This document shows, piece by piece, positions 32,684 through 42,463 of a DNA stretch of 64,000 nt. The stretch lies in NCBI GenBank assembly GCA_947493575.1, contig CANLRQ010000013.1:24374-88373 (forward strand), given 5' to 3'. The position numbers and the translations under genes were made by a program. The notes under the pieces are model-generated. The model was not told the DNA's origin. It saw only the letters and a list, made by a program, of their open reading frames with translations, and ran no database searches. The DNA is from an uncultured Marinomonas sp. GTDB taxonomy: Bacteria; Pseudomonadota; Gammaproteobacteria; Pseudomonadales; Marinomonadaceae. The first letter of the stretch is position 1, and the number at the start of each line of letters is the position of its first letter.

Positions 32684-35626
32684 TTATAATATAGTCAATT
32701 CGACAAACTCATCCCATAAAGCTGAAATCACTTCTTGATTCGATAATAGGGCCTCTTTAGGGACAACTCTACCTTGTTTCTGCAAGGTCAATCTATGCAC
32801 ATAAGCACGATACAATTTATAGCTCTCTGCTAATTGATCAGCATTTTCTTGACTGATCACCCCTTTCTTCGCCGCTGTTTCAAGTTGGCGAATATTATCT
32901 GAAAATACCACCAGCTCAGGGTGATTTTGAGAATGCAGCAGCACCAAATATTGCACCATAAACTCAATATCAATAATGCCACCTTTACCTTGTTTAATAT
33001 CGAACTCAAGGTCTTTTTTGCTTGTGTCTAGATGCGCTCTCATTTTCTCGCGCATCTTAACGACCTCTGTTTTTAGCTCATCAGGCTGGCGCGCTTTGGA
33101 TAAGGTATCAGAACGTATGGTATTGAACTTATCAACGAGAGTTTCATTGCCAGCTAGGGGCCTTGCCCTTGTCAATGCTTGATGCTCCCATACCCAGGCT
33201 TCATTTGATTGATAATCACGGAAAGCCGTTAAGCTGGAAACCAATAGTCCTGAGTTACCTGAAGGTCTCAATCTCATATCAACTTCATACAAACGACCAC
33301 TGGCGGTATAGCTTGTTAATAAATGAATAATGCGTTGGCCTAAGCGAGTGTAGAAGGTGAGGTTATCAATACTGCGGTTACCATCCGTCGATAATGTATG
33401 ATTGGCGTTATGCAAGAAGACAAGATCAAGATCTGAATCATACCCTAGCTCCCAGCCACCTGATTTACCATATCCCACCACCACCAATTGCGGTGTATAA
33501 ACAGGGTTATTATCTTCATCTGTAGGGTAGCCATGTCTTTGTGTTAAATAATGCCATGCTTGCTGTAAAACTTGCTCTAACAGTATTTCAGCCAACCAAG
33601 TTAAGTGATCACTCACTTTCATCAAAGGCATTACGTCAGTGATATCACAAGCCGCGATGCGTAAAATAAGAGAATGTCGAAAGCGTCTCATCGCATCCAT
33701 TTTCGCTTCTTCGTCTTCTTCCGGTAAACGAAGCAGTATTTGCCTTAGCTCAGTTTCCATTGACTCTTTATTTGGTGGAGAGAATAAAGTTTGGGCATCC
33801 AATAACTCATCTAACAACATTGGCGTTGTTGAAATGGCTTCGGAGAACCACACACTTTCTCGGCATAAACGGATCAAATGAGTTATGGCTGTTGGGTTCT
33901 CACATAATAAAACCAAATATGCGGTGCGACGTAATACGGCTTCCAAAATAACCAATACGCGCTCTAGCACTAAATCCGGCTGTTTTTCCGTAGACAACTT
34001 TAACGCAAAGCTAGCAAAGAAGGTCGCCAACCTTTCTTGCCCTATGGGTTGCATAAAAACTACCCCTCGAGAAGCAATAAACCTCTGTATTTGGTCTATG
34101 CTTTCCTCTGCTTTGAGCCATGGAATATTAGCTACTAATTCTTCAATGGTTTCCTTACAAGACTCCCCTCTAAACAGCACACGCCATGATTCCAAGTGAG
34201 GCAGAGCACTGTTTGTTTCTTGCTCTTCTTCAATTAAAGACTCAAACTCAACATGGACACGTTTACGTTGTTGCCAGAGTAAATCATCGAGAGATTGCCA
34301 ACTATCAAAACCTAACATAGCAGCTAGCAATGCTCGTTCATCTTCTTCAGTAGGCAATAGCTGTGTCTGCTCGTCACGTATACTTTGTAAGCCATGCTCT
34401 ACACGACGCAGCAAGGTATACGCCGTCCATAAATTATCCGTCTGAGATTTGTCTAAATACTGCTGTTGAGATAAATAAGGCAATACCTGATACAAGGATT
34501 GAGCCTGCAAACGAGTGTCTCGTCCGCCGTGTAATATTTGAATGGCTTGCACGATAAATTCAATTTCTCGAATGCCGCCCTCCCCTAGCTTGATATTGTG
34601 CTCAATGCCTTTCCTTTGAACTTCTTTCTCTATCATACTTTTTAAGTCACGCAGCGCTGAGATGGCTGAGAAATCTAAGTATTTACGAAAAACAAATGGC
34701 CGTCGTAGCTGTTCAAAAGCTCTTACATCTTCGGGGTTTCCAGCCATTACCCGAGCTTTAATCATGGCATAACGCTCCCAGTCGCGCCCCTGATCTTGAT
34801 AATAGTTTTCTAAAGAATCTAAATTCAGTACTAGAGCGCCACTTTGACCAAATGGTCTTAAGCGCATATCTACTCGAAATACAAAACCGTCCGCATTCAC
34901 CACATCTAGGTGCTGTATTAATTTCTGACCTACTTTAATGAAATACTCTTGGTTAGAAATGGATTTTTTACCGCCTTGAGTCTCTCCATGCTCACGGAAA
35001 GCAAAAATCAAATCGATATCAGAAGATAGGTTCAGCTCACCACCGCCTAATTTCCCCATACCGATAACAATCAATGATAGTTCTTGGCCATTTTCATCAA
35101 TAGCACGACCATAAAGCCTAGAATAATACGACTCTATCCACTGAATGCTGGCATTCACACAGGCATCAGCCAATAGGGTCAAATAATGAGTTAGTTTTTT
35201 CAAACTGATGGCTTGACGAACATCTAAGAAGATCAGGCAAACCATACAGTACTGTCTCACTAGTCTGAGACGAGACATAAGGGCCTTCTCATCCATTTCT
35301 AATGGATTATCTAACGAGATCAGGATATCTGCGACAGAAGGAGGCGGTAAGGTCTCTGGTGTAATACTTATCAGATTAAGAATCCACTTAGGATGACGTA
35401 AGAGCTGCGTATAAACGTACTCACTGACACAAATAACAGCGTATATTTCTTCCCAAACTGCGGCCGATAGAGGAGGTAAATTATCCATCCTATAACGATC
35501 TTGCAGCTCATTTAAGCGGTTAACTTCCCCCTTAGCTTGTGCATAAGCCATTAGATGAGGGTTATTGTTTTTCGTCATGATTAATTGAAAATCATCAACT
35601 GATACTGGAGCCATTATTTTTGTCAT
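32684..35626 (-). CDS. glnE: Bifunctional glutamine synthetase adenylyltransferase/deadenylylase
   Basis: A 980-residue GlnE that adenylylates and deadenylylates glutamine synthetase in response to PII. The two nucleotidyltransferase domains carry GMGKLGGGELNLSSDIDLIF in the N-terminal half and GYGKSGGWELGYDSDLDLVF in the C-terminal half, each with the DxD metal motif. Each is followed by a GlnD-PII-type helical domain (EGGIREIEFIVQ, KGGIIDIEFMVQ). An in-frame GTG lies two codons upstream; ATG at 35626 with GAGG is preferred. It lies 26 bp downstream of the CYTH gene, as in many gammaproteobacteria. Confidence 0.97.
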   Translation of the reverse strand: MTKIMAPVSVDDFQLIMTKNNNPHLMAYAQAKGEVNRLNELQDRYRMDNLPPLSAAVWEEIYAVICVSEYVYTQLLRHPKWILNLISITPETLPPPSVADILISLDNPLEMDEKALMSRLRLVRQYCMVCLIFLDVRQAISLKKLTHYLTLLADACVNASIQWIESYYSRLYGRAIDENGQELSLIVIGMGKLGGGELNLSSDIDLIFAFREHGETQGGKKSISNQEYFIKVGQKLIQHLDVVNADGFVFRVDMRLRPFGQSGALVLNLDSLENYYQDQGRDWERYAMIKARVMAGNPEDVRAFEQLRRPFVFRKYLDFSAISALRDLKSMIEKEVQRKGIEHNIKLGEGGIREIEFIVQAIQILHGGRDTRLQAQSLYQVLPYLSQQQYLDKSQTDNLWTAYTLLRRVEHGLQSIRDEQTQLLPTEEDERALLAAMLGFDSWQSLDDLLWQQRKRVHVEFESLIEEEQETNSALPHLESWRVLFRGESCKETIEELVANIPWLKAEESIDQIQRFIASRGVVFMQPIGQERLATFFASFALKLSTEKQPDLVLERVLVILEAVLRRTAYLVLLCENPTAITHLIRLCRESVWFSEAISTTPMLLDELLDAQTLFSPPNKESMETELRQILLRLPEEDEEAKMDAMRRFRHSLILRIAACDITDVMPLMKVSDHLTWLAEILLEQVLQQAWHYLTQRHGYPTDEDNNPVYTPQLVVVGYGKSGGWELGYDSDLDLVFLHNANHTLSTDGNRSIDNLTFYTRLGQRIIHLLTSYTASGRLYEVDMRLRPSGNSGLLVSSLTAFRDYQSNEAWVWEHQALTRARPLAGNETLVDKFNTIRSDTLSKARQPDELKTEVVKMREKMRAHLDTSKKDLEFDIKQGKGGIIDIEFMVQYLVLLHSQNHPELVVFSDNIRQLETAAKKGVISQENADQLAESYKLYRAYVHRLTLQKQGRVVPKEALLSNQEVISALWDEFVELTIL

Positions 35627-35652
35627 ATACACCTCAACCCATCGTCTTCAAT

Positions 35653-36588
35653 TTAGTGCTGTGAATTAAGCCAATGGCCTACTTTCAACATACAAACACC
35701 CATTTGAGTTTGCATTGCTAACTCTTGATATTTAGGGGTATTATCATTCGGCGGTTGCTCGACCATAGTTAATAAAGTTTGAATTTCTTCAGCAAGCTCA
35801 GTACTCAGAAGACGTTTTAATGACTGTAATGCTTGATCCACTTTTTCAAATAAATCATCGTCTTGTCGATGGATCATGGCCTCCCAATAAGTCAGCCATA
35901 TTTCATACCAATAAACACTTTGTTCAAATTGAGTAGCCGATACAGGTAAATTCTCAGGCAGTTCAATAACAGGATTTTTTAAACGCACTCCTCTTTGCGC
36001 TTTGCTTACTGTACAGACCTGAACAGGAACCTGATACGCCATCAATAATGCGGTTTCATAGAGATCCTTTTCCAGACCTTGCTTTAATTCAAACTCAATT
36101 TCACAAATGTCATCTTTACCATAAGGAGACACCACATCACCTTTATCACAAACCGCTTCAATAACAGCATTCGGGCTATTAATTAACCATATTTGACGTT
36201 CAAAATCCGTTCTATAAACAATATCTACTGCTGACTGCCATTGCTCTTGCTTCAGTTGGCTAGGAAGCATTTGATCGGTTATTAAAGCGAAATCAAGGAC
36301 ATCATTAGGCACTTCCCATTCCCACTCTCCACGAGCATGCATGCCAACTCGGCTCACCCCTCGTGTTTTCAGTGTCTGAATGTATTTTTGATTAACAGAT
36401 CGGATTCTCAAGGCAATACCAGAAGACATGAGTAAGCCTTCTGGAGTATCGTAATATGCATTCATCAATTGCAAAGTGGGTTGGCGCTCACCTTGCTCAG
36501 AGTCCGAGCAAAGTGTATTTAAATAATTCACAGCTTGATCGAAGCAGGTAGGGTGAACCATGAGTTTTAACTCGAGTTCAGTTGCCAT
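35653..36588 (-). CDS. CYTH-domain protein (inorganic triphosphatase, YgiF-like)
   Basis: A 311-residue protein with an N-terminal CYTH tunnel-fold domain: ELELK (4-8, the ExExK signature), LMNAYYDTPEGLLMSSGIALRIR, QTLKTRG, EWEWEV, and FERQIWLI. CYTH enzymes of this type hydrolyse inorganic triphosphate. The C-terminal part (about 200-311) is short and helical, in the place of the CHAD domain of YgiF but lacking clear CHAD histidines. The ATG at 36588 follows AGAGGAA; a longer frame begins 12 codons upstream. Encoded next to glnE, as ygiF is in Escherichia coli. Confidence 0.85.
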   Translation of the reverse strand: MATELELKLMVHPTCFDQAVNYLNTLCSDSEQGERQPTLQLMNAYYDTPEGLLMSSGIALRIRSVNQKYIQTLKTRGVSRVGMHARGEWEWEVPNDVLDFALITDQMLPSQLKQEQWQSAVDIVYRTDFERQIWLINSPNAVIEAVCDKGDVVSPYGKDDICEIEFELKQGLEKDLYETALLMAYQVPVQVCTVSKAQRGVRLKNPVIELPENLPVSATQFEQSVYWYEIWLTYWEAMIHRQDDDLFEKVDQALQSLKRLLSTELAEEIQTLLTMVEQPPNDNTPKYQELAMQTQMGVCMLKVGHWLNSQH

Positions 36589-36702
36589 AAAAATTCCTCT
36601 AAAAGACCATATCAAAACAATCAAAAATAATTAGCAAAGTGTATCAGAATCGGTAGCTTTCGCTGTTAATTAAGGCAAAATAAACGCAACGAGGAGAAAA
36701 TT

Positions 36703-37902
36703 ATGCATAAATATCCATCTTTGATCAGTATGATGACTCAGCTAATTGCCTGTCCATCCATAAGTTGCAGCCAAGCGGAATGGGACCAATCTAACGAAGG
36801 AGTCATCACCTTATTGGCGTCTTGGCTATCTGAGCTAGGATTTCGCTGTGAGGTTCTGCCTTTGCCAAACCAACCAACTAAATTTAACTTAGTGGCCACC
36901 TTGGGAGAAGGTGATGGCGGATTAGTTTTATCTGGGCACACAGACACAGTGCCTTATGATCAAGGAAAGTGGCAGACAAACCCTTTTGCTTTAGAAGAAA
37001 GAGACAATAAGCTTTTTGGTTTGGGCTCCTGTGACATGAAAGGCTTTTTTGCCATCGTTATCGACACAGTTTCCAAGATGGAATTAACAGCACTCAAGCA
37101 ACCTCTCATTATTTTAGCCACTGCGGATGAAGAAAGTTCCATGGCAGGTGCTCGGGCACTGGCCGAACAAAATCAAGTGAAAGCACGTTATGCATTAATT
37201 GGAGAACCAACAAAATTGACTCCAATTCACGCCCATAAAGGCATAATGATGGAACGAATCCAAGTAACAGGACAAAGTGGCCACTCATCCAACCCAGCAT
37301 TAGGCAACAATGCTCTTGATGCCATGCATAGTGTGATGGGCGAATTAATGAGTTATCGAACAGAATTAAGAAAGCGCTTTAATGATGCAAACTTTGCGAT
37401 TAATTACCCAACCATGAACTTGGGTTGCATTCATGGCGGCGACAGTCCAAACCGTATCTGTGGCAAATGTGAGATTGAATTTGACCTTAGAGCTCTGCCC
37501 GGTATGAGCAATCAAGCTTTAATGGAAGAAATTACTAAGCTATTGCCAGCGATTGAAGACAAAACAGGCACACAAATCCAAATGAATAGCTTATTTCCTG
37601 ATGTCCCTTCATTTGCTACACCAATCAATTCTGACATCATTCAAGCATGTGAAAAACTCACTCGGAAAAAAGCGGAAACCGTCGCATTTGCAACTGAAGG
37701 CCCATTCTTAAACCAAATGGGAATGCAAACACTGATCTTAGGCCCCGGCTCTATTGATCAAGCACATCAACCAAACGAATTTTTGGCCCTCGATCAAATT
37801 CGCCCTATGGCACATATCATTGAATCTTTAATCGGTCATTATTGCTTACTAGAAAGCAAACCACTTACATTCATTCCTCAAGAAACAGGAGACCCACTCT
37901 AA
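36703..37902 (+). CDS. argE: Acetylornithine deacetylase
   Basis: A 399-residue M20-family dizinc amidohydrolase that removes acetate from N-acetylornithine. Metal ligands appear in LSGHTDTVPYD, GLGSCDMKGFFA and LATADEESSMAGA, with GEPTKLTPIHAHKG and the late QAHQPNEF His. The ATG follows CGAGGAGAAAATT. It overlaps argA by one base, forming an arginine-synthesis pair on the opposite strand to glnE. Confidence 0.93.
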   Translation: MHKYPSLISMMTQLIACPSISCSQAEWDQSNEGVITLLASWLSELGFRCEVLPLPNQPTKFNLVATLGEGDGGLVLSGHTDTVPYDQGKWQTNPFALEERDNKLFGLGSCDMKGFFAIVIDTVSKMELTALKQPLIILATADEESSMAGARALAEQNQVKARYALIGEPTKLTPIHAHKGIMMERIQVTGQSGHSSNPALGNNALDAMHSVMGELMSYRTELRKRFNDANFAINYPTMNLGCIHGGDSPNRICGKCEIEFDLRALPGMSNQALMEEITKLLPAIEDKTGTQIQMNSLFPDVPSFATPINSDIIQACEKLTRKKAETVAFATEGPFLNQMGMQTLILGPGSIDQAHQPNEFLALDQIRPMAHIIESLIGHYCLLESKPLTFIPQETGDPL

Positions 37903-39230
37903 TGGGGGAAGACACACATAGCGATTTAAATTATGTCGATTGGTTTCGTCATTCATCGCCTTATATTAATTCTCATAGAAACAAAACATTTGTTATTTTT
38001 ATTCCAGGTGAAGCGATAGAAAGCCCTTTATTCCCTAATATTATTAGCGACCTGGCCTTAATGGATTCTCTCGGGGTACGCTTAGTTTTGGTTCAAGGTG
38101 CACGCCCTCAAATAGAACGCGTATTACAAAACCGACACCTTTCTTCGGATATACATTGCGGTTTTCGAGTTACGCCTCAAGATCATCTATTGGACATTAT
38201 GCAAGCCTCTGCTGCCGTTCGCGTTCAACTAGAAGCGCAACTCTCTATGGGGTTGGCTAACACACCTATGGCCGGAGCTCGATTAAAAGTATGCAGTGGT
38301 AATTATGTAATTGCTCGACCATTAGGCATAGTTGACGGCATTGATTTTGGTCACTCAGGAGAAGTAAGACGGATAGACAGTGATGCTATTTTCCGTTTGC
38401 TAAAAGACGACAACATGGTGCTGCTGCCACACCTTGGTTTTTCACCCACAGGTGAGGTTTTTAATTTAAAAGGCGAAGACGTAGCAACCCAAGCAGCGAT
38501 TCAGTTAAAAGCCGATAAGCTCATTATGTTTAATGAGAAAGAAGGCATTTTAAACAGTGAAGAACAATTACTTTCAGAAATACTCGCTCACGATGCACAA
38601 CAAATCGTGAATAAAATGGACGATCAAGATTCTACCAAAGGCACGTTAAAGGCCTGTGTTGATGCCGTAAAGAATGGCGTTCCTAGAGCACACCTTATTT
38701 CCTACAACGAAAATGGCGGCTTAATCAGAGAGCTTTTTACCCGTGAAGGCGCCGGCACCATGGTAGATGAAGACAGCTATGAGCAATTACGTTCGGCCAA
38801 CATTGATGATGTTGGTGGCATGATGGCACTGTTGGAGCCTCTAGAAGAAAAAGGCGTTCTGGTACGTCGCTCTCGTGAATTATTAGAAAATGAAATCGAA
38901 CGCTTTCTCATTATAGAAAGAGACGGAGCCATTGTTGCCTGCGCAGCATTATATCCCTTTGAAGAAGGCTCTGGCGAACTTGCCTGCCTAGCTGTATCCC
39001 CTGACTACAGAGGATCTAACCGAGGTGAACGCTTACTTAAAGGTATTGAGTCAGAAGCTCAGAAGCAAGGTTTATCAACTTTGTTTTTATTAACAACACG
39101 AACGGCTCATTGGTTTTTAGAGCGTGGATTTGTTGCCGGCAGCGTAAGTCATTTACCCGTTAAAAAGCAAGCTCTTTATAACTACCAACGTAATTCAAAA
39201 ATATTTGTTCGAGACTTAACTAAAAATTAA
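37902..39230 (+). CDS. argA: N-acetylglutamate synthase (amino-acid kinase plus GNAT domains)
   Basis: A 442-residue ArgA, first enzyme of arginine synthesis. The N-terminal two thirds form an amino-acid-kinase-like domain (VRLVLVQGARPQIE, MVLLPHLGFSPTGEVFN), the arginine-feedback part in this family. The C-terminal GNAT domain carries ACLAVSPDYRGSNRGERLL, the acetyl-CoA motif A. An upstream frame starts at 37842 within argE; the ATG at 37902, overlapping the argE stop (TAATG), gives the normal length. Confidence 0.95.
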   Translation: MGEDTHSDLNYVDWFRHSSPYINSHRNKTFVIFIPGEAIESPLFPNIISDLALMDSLGVRLVLVQGARPQIERVLQNRHLSSDIHCGFRVTPQDHLLDIMQASAAVRVQLEAQLSMGLANTPMAGARLKVCSGNYVIARPLGIVDGIDFGHSGEVRRIDSDAIFRLLKDDNMVLLPHLGFSPTGEVFNLKGEDVATQAAIQLKADKLIMFNEKEGILNSEEQLLSEILAHDAQQIVNKMDDQDSTKGTLKACVDAVKNGVPRAHLISYNENGGLIRELFTREGAGTMVDEDSYEQLRSANIDDVGGMMALLEPLEEKGVLVRRSRELLENEIERFLIIERDGAIVACAALYPFEEGSGELACLAVSPDYRGSNRGERLLKGIESEAQKQGLSTLFLLTTRTAHWFLERGFVAGSVSHLPVKKQALYNYQRNSKIFVRDLTKN

Positions 39231-39240
39231 TTAAAAAGCT

Positions 39241-39274
39241 CACCCCTAATAATTGGCTTTCAGTTATTAGGGTG
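39241..39274. terminator. Probable terminator after argA
   Basis: CACCCCTAATAATTG (39241-39255) pairs with CAGTTATTAGGGTG (39261-39274), with one bulge and a five-base loop, 10 bp after the argA stop. The downstream T-tract is interrupted; the opposite direction has a better U-run. Confidence 0.65.
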
Positions 39275-39330
39275 TTGCCTTAAATAGACTAGGTTATTAT
39301 AAGACTGAAGATCGGCTGTTGATATCATAT

Positions 39331-39472
39331 TGAGACCAGTACACGACCACTACGCTTACTAACACTTTGTTAAAAACAGACTCAAAATGCGCATTTATAA
39401 CTCATAAACTCCGCTTTTTCGTCTGTTTTTACCCAGCCTTATCATCGCTCATGATTTCGTGCAAAAGTCTCA
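39331..39472. repeat. Family 2 MITE-like repeat, copy 2 (142 bp)
   Basis: Ends are TGAGACCAGTACACGACCAC and TTCGTGCAAAAGTCTCA. An inner inverted repeat AAAAACAGAC (39372-39381) / GTCTGTTTTT (39421-39430) encloses ATGCGCATTTAT. It is nearly identical to copy 3 (55156-55297) in inverted orientation and of exactly equal length. Its last three bases form the TGA stop codon of the degP-like gene. Confidence 0.8.
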
Positions 39473-40879
39473 TTCCGTAATTTTAAATGGAATAAACATT
39501 GGATAGCTGTCTCGAATAACTCTCATAGGAACAGAACGATTACTTGGTAAGTTCGCTATAATTTTTGAGAATGTATCTACATTATCAACATCCTTACTGT
39601 TTAACATGGTAATAACATCGCCTTGTTGCAATCCATTACGTGCCGCATTCCCACCTATAATTTGAGTAATAACCACACCATTATCTATTTTAAGCTTAAT
39701 CGCTTCTTCCTTAGATAAATTGGCTACAGACATACCTAGCCGGTTCTGCTCTTGCTGAGTTTGAGTAAACAGCTGTGGATCATCAGGACGAGATTCTAGA
39801 ATTAAAGTAAGCTCCTTCTTACGACCATCGCGATAAACCAAGGTTTTCACCTTATCACCCGCTTTCATTCCACCAACTCGATAAGGCAGCTCAGCAGAAT
39901 GCTCAATCACTTCACTACCAAACTCAAGAATGATGTCCCCAGCTCTTAAACCTGACTTTTCGGCAGGTGAATCAGGCAACACTCGACTAACCAGAGCACC
40001 AGCAGGACGGTCTAAACCAAATGATTCAGCTAAGTCATTATTAATATCTTGAATAATGACACCTAACCATGCGCGAGAAACTTTACCATCAGACTTAAGT
40101 TGATCTACAACGGACATAACCAGATTCGATGGAATGGCAAAAGACACTCCCATAAAACCACCAGAACGCGTGTAGATTTGTGAGTTAATACCGATCACTT
40201 CACCTTCTAAGTTAAACAAAGGTCCACCAGAATTACCCGGATTGATAGCAACATCGGTTTGAATAAAAGGTACATAATTATCAGAAGGTAGGTTACGACC
40301 TAATGCACTGACAATACCCGCTGTGACCGTGTAATCAAAGCCAAACGGAGAACCAATAGCAAGCACCCACTGACCTGCTTTAAGCTCATCTGAATCCCCC
40401 ATGTTTACTGTTGGAAGATCTGTTGCTTCTATTTTTAGTAAGGCTAAATCCGTTCTAGGGTCTGTGCCTACTAGGGTTGCAATGTATTCACGGCGATCAT
40501 TAAGGCGAACATGAATAACATCCGCACCATCGATCACATGATTGTTTGTTAGGACATACCCATCTTCAGAGACAATAAACCCAGAACCAAGAGAGTTCCT
40601 TTGTCTTTGCTTTGGTGAAGGCTGTTGTTGCCCTCCAAAAGGTTTTTGCCCAAAAAAGTGACGAAAAAACTCATTTAGTTCTTCCGCTTCTGGACTCAGT
40701 TTACCGCCTCGTTTTTCATTTTTGTCAGAGGTTTGCTCTGTGCTTATATTAACGACAGCAGGAGAAGACATTTCTACAAGCTCGGTAAAGTCTGGTAGTT
40801 CAACCGCCGATGCTGTAATTGAAAAAAGCATGAAAAAGCTGGCTACCATAATACTGGTTTGTTTAAGTATTCGGGTCAT
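39470..40879 (-). CDS. Periplasmic serine protease of the DegP/MucD family
   Basis: A 469-residue Do-like HtrA protease for misfolded envelope proteins. A signal peptide (1-25, SITASA) is followed by a trypsin-like domain with catalytic His114 (TNNHVIDG), Asp144 (RTDLALLK) and Ser217 (NPGNSGGPLF), then two PDZ domains (about 255-350 and 370-465). It stands downstream of rpoE-rseABC on the same strand, the place of mucD in pseudomonads, so sigma-E control is likely. A 157-bp gap from rseC leaves room for a separate promoter. The TGA stop codon belongs to repeat copy 2. Confidence 0.93.
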   Translation of the reverse strand: MTRILKQTSIMVASFFMLFSITASAVELPDFTELVEMSSPAVVNISTEQTSDKNEKRGGKLSPEAEELNEFFRHFFGQKPFGGQQQPSPKQRQRNSLGSGFIVSEDGYVLTNNHVIDGADVIHVRLNDRREYIATLVGTDPRTDLALLKIEATDLPTVNMGDSDELKAGQWVLAIGSPFGFDYTVTAGIVSALGRNLPSDNYVPFIQTDVAINPGNSGGPLFNLEGEVIGINSQIYTRSGGFMGVSFAIPSNLVMSVVDQLKSDGKVSRAWLGVIIQDINNDLAESFGLDRPAGALVSRVLPDSPAEKSGLRAGDIILEFGSEVIEHSAELPYRVGGMKAGDKVKTLVYRDGRKKELTLILESRPDDPQLFTQTQQEQNRLGMSVANLSKEEAIKLKIDNGVVITQIIGGNAARNGLQQGDVITMLNSKDVDNVDTFSKIIANLPSNRSVPMRVIRDSYPMFIPFKITE

Positions 40880-41036
40880 TGATTGGTCTCCTTTTATACA
40901 CCAAAATAGAACAGTGATGAGATAGTAAAAAAGAATATGCCGACAACATTACAACAAACTTATAATAGTGCACATGTTGCAATTCCATTGCTTTGTTCTC
41001 GACTCTGTACAATTTATAGTAGCAAAAACAATGGTA

Positions 41037-41504
41037 TCAAGGGTGTTGGTAAATAGAAATTTGCGATCTTTCCACTGTCTTTACATGTAATACTCGTGGC
41101 ATGAAGTCAGGGTTATTTGATTCATTTTCAGCTTTACTTCTAGCTACAAAGAAGCCTCCTGAGAACCCTAACAAGGCTCCCATAACAGATAACATAGTAT
41201 CGTCGCTGACTAAACTAGGTAGAGTTGCACCTAATACAAGACCGATTAAAGGAACAAAGTACATCCATATAGAAGCCTTTAGTAGGGTGTCTTCTGGCAC
41301 GCCTATAATAACTTCTTGGCCTACCTCAACCTCCAGATCGCACAAGGTATTCATCCTCATTCGATTAGATGACGACATTTGAGCAACAGCATGATGACCA
41401 CAAGCATGACGCGCACGACATGCTGTACAACTGCTCGTTCGAATGGTCTCCACTTCAGCAAAACCATTACTGATAGATAACACCCGTCCGTTTTCTTCTA
41501 TCAT
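41037..41504 (-). CDS. rseC: SoxR-reducing/sigma-E regulator RseC-family protein
   Basis: A 155-residue inner-membrane protein. The N-terminal cytoplasmic part has SSCTACRARHACGHH with four cysteines of the RseC cluster, followed by two membrane helices (about 82-100 and 105-125). RseC modulates sigma-E and takes part in the electron path that reduces SoxR. The ATG overlaps the rseB stop by four bases (ATGA). Confidence 0.92.
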   Translation of the reverse strand: MIEENGRVLSISNGFAEVETIRTSSCTACRARHACGHHAVAQMSSSNRMRMNTLCDLEVEVGQEVIIGVPEDTLLKASIWMYFVPLIGLVLGATLPSLVSDDTMLSVMGALLGFSGGFFVARSKAENESNNPDFMPRVLHVKTVERSQISIYQHP

Positions 41505-42463
41505 GATGCTGTCCTAGGTAAAAAAGACATTAACATTTTTTCTACTGTATCTTCTGGCACTTCACCAACAATGGTCAGTCTTAATATGTCAGTTTGTAAC
41601 GCTCGCGATACTTCTCCTACAGTGGTTGACCCCATTTCCATAACGGAGTAATCCGTTTCCACCTGAGTTGGTTCAACAAATACTGAAATGGAGGTAATGC
41701 CATCAGAAAGAAGCAACATTGCCGTTTTACCATTTAACACACGAGCATCACGCCAAACTGGCGCAAAACCATCTGGCAACCAATCAAAGCGCCATTTGTT
41801 ATCTGTCATTTCAGGCTTTACTTCAACGATATGTCGAGAATAAGTTCCTAATCTTGGTACAAAGTCGGCTTTTGTTAATTTTGGCGCAAAGGTTATATCC
41901 GTGAACTGTACCCGATCAATGACTTCACCTTTTAAGTTAAGAGTATCGTGCTTTAATAGGAAATCATTCTCAGAATCGAGCCAAAACTCATGCCCAAATC
42001 GATAGCTGTCTTTTGGAATTAATGACAACTTATGGGCATTTCTTCCAGCAATAACTTCGGCTTTTTCGGAAAGCTCAAACGTATAGCCTTCTAATAAACG
42101 CTCTCCATTTAACTCTTTAAACTGCCTAAGTGGCGCAGTGACGGGTTCAGCCGTATTCGCAAAAGAAATGTCTGGATAAACGCAAATCACACTGTCATCT
42201 ATACGAATGACTTCTATTTTGTCGCCATCAAGATCCACTAAACTTTCGTATTCAGAACCATCAATTACATCATGTAAAATCTTCATACTGTTCATTTCAA
42301 CGCCTTGTGAACGAACAAATATGCCTTGGTAACTAAGCACAGAAAACGACTGCACCATATTAGATAAGCGAATTAAACCAACACTGTTATCAGACGCTGC
42401 ATAGGAAAGGTTTACCACAAGCACCATCAGCAAACTCAAAATGATTTTTTTCAATGTAACCAC
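41501..42463 (-). CDS. rseB: Sigma-E regulatory protein RseB (MucB)
   Basis: A 320-residue periplasmic protein that binds RseA and protects it from DegS cleavage until lipoprotein or LPS signals arrive. It has a signal peptide (KKIILSLLMVLVVNLSYA), an LolA-like N-terminal domain (FSVLSYQGIFVRSQG, YRFGHEFWLDSENDFLLKHD) and a C-terminal MucB domain (WLPDGFAPVWRD). The start is uncertain: GTG at 42463 directly after the rseA stop, or TTG at 42454 with AGGTGG before it. Confidence 0.93.
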   Translation of the reverse strand: MVTLKKIILSLLMVLVVNLSYAASDNSVGLIRLSNMVQSFSVLSYQGIFVRSQGVEMNSMKILHDVIDGSEYESLVDLDGDKIEVIRIDDSVICVYPDISFANTAEPVTAPLRQFKELNGERLLEGYTFELSEKAEVIAGRNAHKLSLIPKDSYRFGHEFWLDSENDFLLKHDTLNLKGEVIDRVQFTDITFAPKLTKADFVPRLGTYSRHIVEVKPEMTDNKWRFDWLPDGFAPVWRDARVLNGKTAMLLLSDGITSISVFVEPTQVETDYSVMEMGSTTVGEVSRALQTDILRLTIVGEVPEDTVEKMLMSFLPRTAS